A DNA stretch of 11,288 nucleotides, taken from positions 1 through 11,288 of the forward strand of contig JAIVIG010000320.1 in the NCBI GenBank assembly GCA_020200675.1, read 5' to 3'. Under the pieces are notes generated by a model that worked only from the letters and a program-made list of their open reading frames with translations, ran no database searches and was not told where the DNA came from. The stretch is from Actinomycetota bacterium (GTDB lineage: Bacteria; Actinomycetota; Rubrobacteria; Rubrobacterales; Rubrobacteraceae). A program made the position numbers and the translations under genes. Positions within the stretch are counted from its first letter, which is position 1. Every line of letters begins with the position of its first letter. Shown in pieces: positions 6,151-11,288 of this stretch.

Positions 6151-7158
6151 ATGAGATATCGGAGGCTCGGCGACACGGACATAAACATCTCTGAGGTCGG
6201 ATTCGGCGTCTGGACGGTCTCGACCGGCTGGTGGGGCGAGGTCGACGAGGCGAGGTCGGTGCGGCTCCTGAGGCTGGCGCACGAGAGGGGCATCAACTAC
6301 TTCGACACCGCCGACACTTACGGCTCGGGTCTCGGCGAGACGCTCCTGGCAGACGCCTTCGGACATATGCGCGACGAAGTCGTCATCTCGACCAAGATCG
6401 GCTACGACTTCTACAACCACACCGCGCGCCGCGGCCAGCAGGAACGCCCCCAGGACTGGTCCGAGGACTTTATCCGCTTCGCCCTCGACCAGAGCCTGAA
6501 GAGGCTCGGCACCGACTATATAGACTTCCTGCAGCTCCACAACACCAAGATGGACGCCATCGAGAACGACGCCCTCTTCTCGCTCATGGAGGAGTTCAGG
6601 GCGGAGGGCAAGATCCGGGCCTACGGCGTCGCCCTGGGACCGAAGATAGGGTGGCTCGAAGAGGGCGTGAGGGCGATGCGCGAGCGGAACGTCGCGGGCG
6701 TGCAGATGATCCACAACCTACTCGAACAGGATCCGGGGCGCGACCTGATCGGGGCGGCCCGCGAGACGAACACGAGCCTCGTCGTCCGCGTCCCCCACTC
6801 CTCCGGCATGCTGGAGGGCAAGTACGACGAGAACACCACCTTCGGCCAGAACGACCACCGCCGCCACCGCCCGAAGGAGTGGCTCCTCGACGGCCTCAAA
6901 AAAGTAGAACAACTAGGCTTTTTGACGGAATCGGGGGAGCGCACCCTTGGCCAGGCGGCCCTGAAGTTCATCCTCGCCTCGCCCGAAGTCGCCTCGACCC
7001 TGCCGAACATCTACGACGAGGCCCAACTTGACGAGTTCGCCGCCGCCCCCGAGACGCCGGACCTGACCGGAGAGGAGCTCTCCCGCATCGAGGAACTCTA
7101 CGAGAACAACTTCGGACTTGGAAAGCAATCAGCTGTCAGCCGTCAGCCATCAGCTTGA
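6151..7158 (+). CDS. Aldo/keto reductase with repeat-derived C-terminus
   Basis: A 335-residue NADPH-dependent oxidoreductase of the aldo/keto reductase superfamily. The catalytic tetrad is complete: Asp52 and Tyr57 in FDTADTYGSG, Lys82 in STKIG and His130 in QLHN. The start is supported by AGAGGAAAG just upstream of the ATG. The barrel is full length and cytoplasmic; the physiological carbonyl substrate cannot be inferred. The last ten residues (QSAVSRQPSA) are encoded by a palindromic heptad repeat (7129-7156), and the stop codon lies at the end of that repeat, so the native C-terminus was probably replaced or extended. The gene is transcribed away from the ComB-like gene. An AT-rich stretch at 6083-6100 (TAGAATGTAGTAATTATT) probably holds its promoter, but the hexamers cannot be placed firmly. 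Confidence 0.88.
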   Translation: MRYRRLGDTDINISEVGFGVWTVSTGWWGEVDEARSVRLLRLAHERGINYFDTADTYGSGLGETLLADAFGHMRDEVVISTKIGYDFYNHTARRGQQERPQDWSEDFIRFALDQSLKRLGTDYIDFLQLHNTKMDAIENDALFSLMEEFRAEGKIRAYGVALGPKIGWLEEGVRAMRERNVAGVQMIHNLLEQDPGRDLIGAARETNTSLVVRVPHSSGMLEGKYDENTTFGQNDHRRHRPKEWLLDGLKKVEQLGFLTESGERTLGQAALKFILASPEVASTLPNIYDEAQLDEFAAAPETPDLTGEELSRIEELYENNFGLGKQSAVSRQPSA

Positions 7159-7298
7159 AAGACGATGGGCGCATACCAGGAGGAGAACTGCAGACGTGAC
7201 ACACCATAGCTACGCTGTAAGGGCCGTCGCGCACACGCCAGACAGTTGGCCACCGGTAGAAAAAGCTGACAGCTAGAAGCTGACGGCTGACAGCTGCC
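7129..7298. repeat. Palindromic element with heptad-repeat inverted termini
   Basis: The left end is four 7-base units of the form TCAGCYN (7129-7156: TCAGCTG, TCAGCCG, TCAGCCA, TCAGCTT). The right end is the reverse-complement type (7264-7298: AGCTGAC, AGCTAGA, AGCTGAC, GGCTGAC, AGCTGCC). An 18-bp stretch, CAGCTGTCAGCCGTCAGC (7130-7147), is perfectly inverted at 7279-7296. The 107 bases between the two arms contain no gene. Such a layout fits a small non-autonomous mobile or extragenic palindromic element. It supplies the end of the aldo/keto reductase on one side and stops 5 bases before the ribosome site of the next gene on the other. Confidence 0.75.
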
Positions 7299-7315
7299 GA
7301 CCGAAGGGAGGCACA

Positions 7316-7990
7316 ATGACCGAGACGCGGACGCGGGGGCAGCAGGCGCAGGAGGAGAAGCTCCCGGCCCAGTACATAAACTACCTCTTCTTCAAGCTCG
7401 ACCCCGGGTGGCGCCACCTCCCCGACGAGGAGCGCGCGAGAGGCAAAAGGGAGTTCCTCGACGCCGTCGAGAAACACTCGGGAGGGATGCTGCTGCGGTC
7501 GTTCTCTCTTATGGGCCTCCGGTCGGACGCGGACTTCATGTTGTGGCGTATAGGGTACGACCTCGACGCCTTCGAGGAGATGACCGCGGCCCTCCTCAAG
7601 AGCGGGCTCGGCAAGTACCTAAGCACTACCTACTCGTATTTCGGCCTCAGCAGGCGTTCGATCTACGTCGGCGAGCACACCCCGGGGTGGGAGAACCGTC
7701 GCTACATCATTCCCGGTGAGGGCGAGTACCTCTTCGTCTACCCGTTCGTGAAAACCCGCGAATGGTACCGGCTCCCACTCGAGGAGCGCCAGCGGATGAT
7801 GAACGAGCACATGCACATAGGAGACGACTACGAGTTCATCCTCTCCTTCGAGGCCGAAACCCCCGAGAAGTTCCAGGACCTCATGATGGAGCTCAGGGAG
7901 AGCGAGGCCAGTGCCTACACCGAGCTGGATACCCCCATCTTCACCTGCCGCCGTCGTTCCCTGGAAAAAATTCTGGAATATCTGGGATAG
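7316..7990 (+). CDS. Chlorite dismutase/HemQ-family heme protein lacking the distal-pocket segment
   Basis: A 224-residue member of the family containing HemQ, the coproheme decarboxylase of the Gram-positive heme pathway, and chlorite dismutases. The N-terminal half is typical (YINYLFFKLDPGWR, then SLMGLRSDADFMLWRI). The C-terminal half has FVYPFVKTREWY (Tyr142 and Lys146 match the catalytic Tyr and a conserved Lys of HemQ), MMNEHMHIG with the probable axial heme ligand His165, and EASAYTELDTPIFTC. Between IGDDY (168-172) and EFILSFE the family normally has about 16 more residues ending in a GLDD-type turn and carrying the distal residue; here they are absent without loss of frame. The start has AAGGGAGG 4 bases upstream. 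Whether the protein still binds heme is uncertain. It may share a transcript with the reductase across the repeat. Confidence 0.8.
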   Translation: MTETRTRGQQAQEEKLPAQYINYLFFKLDPGWRHLPDEERARGKREFLDAVEKHSGGMLLRSFSLMGLRSDADFMLWRIGYDLDAFEEMTAALLKSGLGKYLSTTYSYFGLSRRSIYVGEHTPGWENRRYIIPGEGEYLFVYPFVKTREWYRLPLEERQRMMNEHMHIGDDYEFILSFEAETPEKFQDLMMELRESEASAYTELDTPIFTCRRRSLEKILEYLG

Positions 7991-8054
7991 ATACGGCAAA
8001 ACGAGTAGCGCGGGGTTCTCGGACAAGGGTATACTAGGGGTCTCGCACCAACCA

Positions 8055-8087
8055 TAGCCGGAGGGCTTTTTTCGAGCCTTCCGGCTA
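8055..8087. terminator. Strong hairpin between the HemQ-like gene and cysM
   Basis: TAGCCGGAGGGCT (8055-8067) pairs with AGCCTTCCGGCTA (8075-8087), 13 bp with one G-T wobble, around a TTTTTCG loop. The T-run is in the loop rather than after the stem, so this is not a textbook intrinsic terminator on either strand, but its position 65 bases after a stop codon and before a new promoter suits a transcript end. Confidence 0.5.
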
Positions 8088-8123
8088 ATGCGTTGATCGA
8101 AAATTCATCCGCTTCTCTGCTCC

Positions 8124-8151
8124 TGGACGCCGGCCTCCTATCTTGTATAAT
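8124..8151 (+). promoter_or_regulatory. Promoter of the cysM-mec-cysO-moeZ operon, leaderless
   Basis: TGGACG (8124-8129), a 16-base spacer and a perfect TATAAT (8146-8151). The ATG at 8161 is 9 bases beyond the -10, so the leader would be about 2-3 bases. There is no ribosome site. A TTG at 8143 in the same frame overlaps the -10 and is rejected as the start. No riboswitch or T-box can fit in such a leader. Confidence 0.6.
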
Positions 8152-8160
8152 AATTCCGAC

Positions 8161-9081
8161 ATGATTACTAGGATTAATACCCAAGCTGCCTCACGGCCCA
8201 CGGACCTCGTAGGAAACACGCCTCTCTTAGAGTTGTCGAGCGTCTCGCGCGAGGTGCCTGGGGTCAGAATTCTGGGTAAAGCCGAGTGGTACAATCCGGG
8301 CGGTTCGGTCAAAGACAGGCCCGCCTTGTGGATGATTCGGGACGGCGAGAAGAGCGGCGAGCTCGGACCCGGGAAGGTAATCCTCGACGCCACGAGCGGC
8401 AACACGGGGATCGCTTATGCCTGGATCGGGGCTTCTTTGGGCTACAGGGTCAAGCTGTGCATGCCAAAGAACGCCAGCGAGGAGCGCAAGAAGATACTGC
8501 GCGCCTACGGCGTCGAGGTGGTGCTGACCGACCCGGGCGATGGCTCGGACGGGGCCATCCGGGAGGCGAGGAGGCTCTACGCCGAGAATCCGGAGAGGTA
8601 CTTCTACCCCGACCAGTACAAGAACCCGGCCAACCCCCGGTCGCACTACGAATCGACGGCGCCGGAGATCTGGGAGCAGACCGACGGCGAGGTCACGCAC
8701 TTCGTGGCGGGCCTGGGGACGAGCGGCACCTTCGTCGGGACCGCGACGCGCCTCAGGGAGTACAACCCAGAGATAAAGGTCGTTTCCTTCGAGCCCGACT
8801 CGCCCTTCCACGGGCTCGAGGGCATGAAGCACATGGCGAGCGCCATCGTGCCGGAGATCTACGATCCCACCATCGCCGACCAGAACTTCGGCACCCCGAC
8901 CGAGGACGCCTACGACATGGTCAAGCGCCTCGCGCGAGAGGAGGGCATCCTGGTCGGCATCTCCGCCGGGGCGGCGGTGGCGACGTCGCTGCGCGTGGCG
9001 CGGGAGCTGGAGTCGGGGGTGGTCGTTACCGTTCTGTGCGACAGCGCGGACAAGTACCTCTCCGAGAGCTTCTGGGAGGAG
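8161..9081 (+). CDS. cysM: Cysteine synthase CysM-type, probably CysO-thiocarboxylate dependent
   Basis: This frame encodes a 307-residue PLP enzyme of the beta-substitution family; its TAG stop is at 9082-9084. GNTPL (18-22), the PLP lysine Lys51 in NPGGSVKDRPA, the TSGNTG phosphate loop (78-83), GTSGTFVG (186-193) and the SAG motif near 268-270 are all present. In M. tuberculosis the CysM that uses O-phosphoserine and the CysO thiocarboxylate also has its PLP lysine at position 51. Its specificity residue Arg220 lies before a VPELYDP motif; here the aligned position is Lys223 in GLEGMKHM before VPEIYDP. The charge is kept, so a phosphorylated substrate remains plausible. The next three genes supply the sulfur carrier, its activating enzyme and the releasing protease, which makes the CysO-dependent role much more likely than a plain O-acetylserine sulfhydrylase. 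Confidence 0.88.
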
Positions 9082-9088
9082 TAGGCCC

Positions 9089-9508
9089 GTGCCGCTGAAG
9101 ATAGGCGCGGGGGACGTCGAGCACATCCACGACCACGCCAAGGAAGCCTACCCCGAGGAGTGCAGCGGTGTGATCGTGGGTATGCAAGCAGAGGGCATGA
9201 AGATCGTGGTGGACGTCTGGCGCGCCGAGAACGTTCACGAAGAAGAGCGGTCACGCCGCTTCCTCATAGATCCCCTGGTGTATATGAAACTCGAAGAGCA
9301 GGCCGACGAGCGAGACATGGATCTCCTCGGGATATACCATTCCCACCCGGACCATCCGGCCGAGCCTTCTGAGTATGATCGGGAGCACGCCTGGCCCAAC
9401 TTCTCGTACATCATCGCCTCGGTGAGTCCGGAGAACGTCGAGGATATGCGCTCTTGGGTCTTGAAGGACGACCGATCGGGCTATGACGAAGAGCCCATCG
9501 TAGGGTAA
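9089..9508 (+). CDS. mec: JAMM-family zinc peptidase Mec, CysO-cysteine hydrolase
   Basis: A 139-residue single-domain JAMM (MPN+) metalloprotease. Glu24 in YPEECSG is the likely catalytic acid, and HSHPDHPAEPSEYD gives the full HxHx7Sx2D signature with ligands His84, His86 and Asp97. In mycobacteria Mec cleaves the CysO-cysteine adduct and frees cysteine. The start is a GTG 4 bases after the cysM stop, with GGAGGAG inside the end of cysM, so the two are translationally coupled. The gene next to it encodes a CysO whose Gly-Gly is not terminal, so this protease may also process the precursor, as the JAMM protein QbsD does for QbsE in thioquinolobactin synthesis. Confidence 0.88.
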   Translation: MPLKIGAGDVEHIHDHAKEAYPEECSGVIVGMQAEGMKIVVDVWRAENVHEEERSRRFLIDPLVYMKLEEQADERDMDLLGIYHSHPDHPAEPSEYDREHAWPNFSYIIASVSPENVEDMRSWVLKDDRSGYDEEPIVG

Positions 9509-9529
9509 CGACGAAAAGGAGACTCTGAT

Positions 9530-9811
9530 ATGCCGAAGGTCAAGATCCCCACACCTCTGAGGCAGTACACGAGCGGCAACTCGGAGGTCGAAGTAGGCGG
9601 CGGCACCGCAGGCGACGCTCTGGGGAACCTCGTCGAGGAGCACCCGGATCTCAAACAGCACCTGTACACCGGCGACGGCAAGCTGCGCTCGTTCGTCAAC
9701 GTGTACAAGGGTGACGAGGACATCCGCTACCTCGACGGCCAGGACACCGAGGTATCCGAGAACGACGAGCTCTCTATCATCCCCTCCATCGCCGGCGGGC
9801 GATGTAGGTAG
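9530..9811 (+). CDS. cysO: CysO ubiquitin-like sulfur carrier with three-residue extension after Gly-Gly
   Basis: A 93-residue beta-grasp protein of the MoaD/ThiS class. The start MPKVKIPTPLRQYT and the block FVNVYKGDEDIRYLDGQDTE match CysO. The functional C-terminus IIPSIAGG is at 83-90. In CysO, MoaD and ThiS the second Gly is normally the last residue and becomes the thiocarboxylate; here the frame continues Arg-Cys-Arg before TAG. A CGA codon directly follows Gly90, one base change from TGA. Either the protein is made as a precursor and trimmed, probably by the adjacent Mec, or this is a stop-loss change that blocks activation, or a sequencing error. The ribosome site AAAGGAG lies 9 bases upstream. 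The role is to carry sulfur from MoeZ to CysM. Confidence 0.85.
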   Translation: MPKVKIPTPLRQYTSGNSEVEVGGGTAGDALGNLVEEHPDLKQHLYTGDGKLRSFVNVYKGDEDIRYLDGQDTEVSENDELSIIPSIAGGRCR

Positions 9812-9883
9812 TTCTCTACACCCCTTTCGGGTGGGACCACGATCCGCCGCTTTCGACACTTTCAGCAAGAGGAGTTTCAGATC

Positions 9884-11077
9884 ATGGAGACACGCAAGCC
9901 ATTAGTACAATCGCCCAACGGGGCGGTCGATTTGTCCAACGAGGAGATCGCACGCTACAGCCGGCATCTGATCATGCCGGAGGTCGCCCTCGACGGGCAG
10001 AAGAAGCTGAAGCAGGCCCGGGTACTCACCATCGGAGCCGGGGGGTTGGGCGCGCCGCTCGCCATGTACCTCGCGGCGGCGGGGGTCGGCACCCTGGGCA
10101 TCGTAGACTTCGACGTCGTCGACGAGTCCAACCTGCAGCGCCAGATCATCCACGGCACCTCCGACGTGGGGCGTCCGAAGATGGAGAGCGCCCGCGACCG
10201 CATAAAGGACATAAACCCGAACGTCAACGTCGAGGGCTTCGAAGAGCCGCTCAGCAGTGAGAACGCGCTCGACATCTTCAAGGACTTCGACATCATCGTC
10301 GACGGCACGGACAACTTCCCCACGCGGTACCTCGTCAACGACGCTTCGGTGCTCTCGGGCAAGCCGAACGTGTACGGTTCGATCTTCCGCTTCGAGGGCC
10401 AGGCGAGCGTCTTCTACGCCGAGGAGGGCCCGTGTTACCGCTGCCTCTACCCCGAGCCGCCGCCGCCGGGGCTCGTGCCGAGCTGCGCCGAGGGCGGGGT
10501 CCTGGGTATCCTGCCAGCCGCTATAGGTACGATCCAGGCGACCGAGACCGTCAAGCTCATACTCGGGATCGGGGACCCTCTCATCGGGCGTCTGTTGCTC
10601 TACGACGCGCTCGGGATGAGCTTCCGCGAGATGAAGCTGCGCAAGGACCCGAACTGCCCGGTCTGCGGCGAGAACCCGACCGTCACCGAGCTGATCGACT
10701 ACCAGGAGTTCTGCGGGATACCCCAGGCGCAGGCCGCCGAATCGGTCGACGAGCTGCCCGAGATCACCGTCAGAGAGCTCAAGGAGAAGCTCGACGCGGG
10801 CGAGGAGGTCGCTGTCCTCGACGTGCGCGAGCCGCACGAGTACGAGGTGGCGAACCTGGAGGCCCAGGGTGCGAAGCTCATCCCCCTCGGGGACCTTCCG
10901 AATCGCCTCTCGGAGCTAAACCAGAACGACGAGGTCGCTGTGTACTGCAAGACCGGCGGCCGCAGCGCGAAGGCCGTCAAGATCCTGCAGGACGCGGGCT
11001 TCGGGAACGTCTACAACGTCGAGGGCGGCATCACCGCCTGGAGCGAGGAGATAGACCCGAGCGTTCCCAGGTACTAG
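9884..11077 (+). CDS. moeZ: MoeZ-type adenylyltransferase/sulfurtransferase
   Basis: A 397-residue E1-like enzyme with a C-terminal rhodanese domain. The adenylation half has RYSRHLIMPEV, the ATP loop GAGGLG (51-56), DFDVVDESNLQRQ (75-87), DGTDNFPTRY (140-149) and two zinc-binding pairs, CYRC (184, 187) and CPVC (258, 261), with the conserved PSCAEGGVLG near 199-208. The rhodanese half (about 292-395) carries the active Cys355 in CKTGGRS. In M. tuberculosis MoeZ adenylates CysO and transfers sulfur to make its thiocarboxylate, and can also serve MoaD. RBS AAGAGGAG lies before the ATG. A 72-base gap with a small CACCC/GGGTG hairpin (9819-9833) separates it from cysO. It is the last gene of the operon and is followed by a strong terminator. 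Confidence 0.92.
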   Translation: METRKPLVQSPNGAVDLSNEEIARYSRHLIMPEVALDGQKKLKQARVLTIGAGGLGAPLAMYLAAAGVGTLGIVDFDVVDESNLQRQIIHGTSDVGRPKMESARDRIKDINPNVNVEGFEEPLSSENALDIFKDFDIIVDGTDNFPTRYLVNDASVLSGKPNVYGSIFRFEGQASVFYAEEGPCYRCLYPEPPPPGLVPSCAEGGVLGILPAAIGTIQATETVKLILGIGDPLIGRLLLYDALGMSFREMKLRKDPNCPVCGENPTVTELIDYQEFCGIPQAQAAESVDELPEITVRELKEKLDAGEEVAVLDVREPHEYEVANLEAQGAKLIPLGDLPNRLSELNQNDEVAVYCKTGGRSAKAVKILQDAGFGNVYNVEGGITAWSEEIDPSVPRY

Positions 11078-11091
11078 AAGCGAGCGAGTTT

Positions 11092-11130
11092 GGGCGGAGG
11101 CCGAAGACCGGCCCCCGCCCTTTTGTTTTT
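11092..11130 (+). terminator. Intrinsic terminator of the cys operon
   Basis: GGGCGG (11092-11097) pairs with CCGCCC (11115-11120), then after one A/C mismatch GGCCG (11099-11103) pairs with CGGCC (11109-11113) around an AAGAC loop. TTTTGTTTTT follows directly. It lies 15 bases after the moeZ stop and is the clearest terminator in the window. Confidence 0.85.
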
Positions 11131-11190
11131 GTGAGCGCCGTCGCGCGAAGCCGCGCTGTTTTACCGAACTATTGATCTCTGCATAGGCAT

Positions 11191-11288
11191 CTAAACCTCG
11201 TAGCCCGGCTGCCTGATACAACCACAGATGACGTGCACCTTGTGCCTCAAGCGCTCCTTGGCCTTGCGTAACTCGCTCCGTAGCTCCA
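11191..11288 (-). CDS. C-terminal end of a minus-strand gene, unknown, cut by the window edge
   Basis: Reading the minus strand from the right edge, 31 codons lead to a TAG at 11193-11191. They encode ELRSELRKAKERLRHKV, a heptad-like charged helix, followed by HVICGCIRQPGYEV. Codon choice is mostly GC-ending and the helix pattern (Leu at 4/7 spacing) looks real. A helical end followed by a CxC turn is not enough to name a family. It is convergent with moeZ, about 113 bases apart. Confidence 0.5.
   Translation of the reverse strand, partial: ELRSELRKAKERLRHKVHVICGCIRQPGYEV

Noticed and set aside
8143..8160. A TTG at 8143 as an upstream start for cysM, adding six residues.
   Set aside because: It overlaps the TATAAT promoter element, and the ATG at 8161 gives a protein whose PLP lysine falls at 51, as in M. 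tuberculosis CysM.
1..11288. CRISPR arrays, tRNA or rRNA genes, insertion sequences with transposase, phage genes.
   Set aside because: No direct repeat-spacer pattern, no cloverleaf or rRNA core sequence and no transposase, integrase or phage structural motif was found on either strand.

Overview
The window is high-GC, densely coded DNA with strong third-position GC bias. It carries an actinobacterial-style protein-thiocarboxylate cysteine pathway, an Excalibur-type exported protein and several apparently leaderless genes. I infer an actinomycete, possibly Rubrobacter-like. No rRNA or ITS is present to confirm this, and the genus is a guess.

Layout. Positions 1-261 hold no gene I can name. 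At 262-819 lies an exported Excalibur-like protein with a proline-rich tail. Positions 820-1258 hold a 29-codon ORF and, on the minus strand, a frameshifted and 5'-truncated relic of a polytopic membrane protein that resembles the UbiA/CtaB prenyltransferase superfamily. At 1259-3444 an M20 metallopeptidase overlaps, by ATGA, a P-loop protein that is cut in two by a single in-frame TGA. Positions 3445-3883 have no recognisable gene. A leaderless membrane protein (3921-4802) faces a 66-residue minus-strand gene (5115-4915) across a bidirectional terminator and a long nested hairpin. A ComB-like 2-phosphosulfolactate phosphatase (6000-5281, minus) is divergent from an aldo/keto reductase (6151-7158). 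The end of the reductase runs into a palindromic heptad-repeat element (7129-7298). Next comes a HemQ/chlorite-dismutase-family protein (7316-7990), then an apparent operon cysM-mec-cysO-moeZ (8161-11077) closed by a strong intrinsic terminator. The last 98 bases are the 3' end of a minus-strand gene.

How the genes work together. The last four complete genes form a whole pathway as known from Mycobacterium tuberculosis. MoeZ adenylates and sulfurates the C-terminal Gly-Gly of the ubiquitin-like carrier CysO. CysM adds the CysO thiocarboxylate to an aminoacrylate made from O-phosphoserine. The JAMM peptidase Mec then releases cysteine. Here CysO ends Gly-Gly-Arg-Cys-Arg instead of Gly-Gly, so it should need trimming before it can be charged, and the adjacent Mec is the obvious candidate.

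Other points of interest are the HemQ-like protein, which seems to lack the segment carrying the distal heme-pocket residue; the in-frame TGA in the P-loop protein; the mutually exclusive RNA stems between the convergent genes; and a recurring promoter-to-ATG geometry in leaderless genes. All functional calls are from reading motifs by eye; no database search was run.
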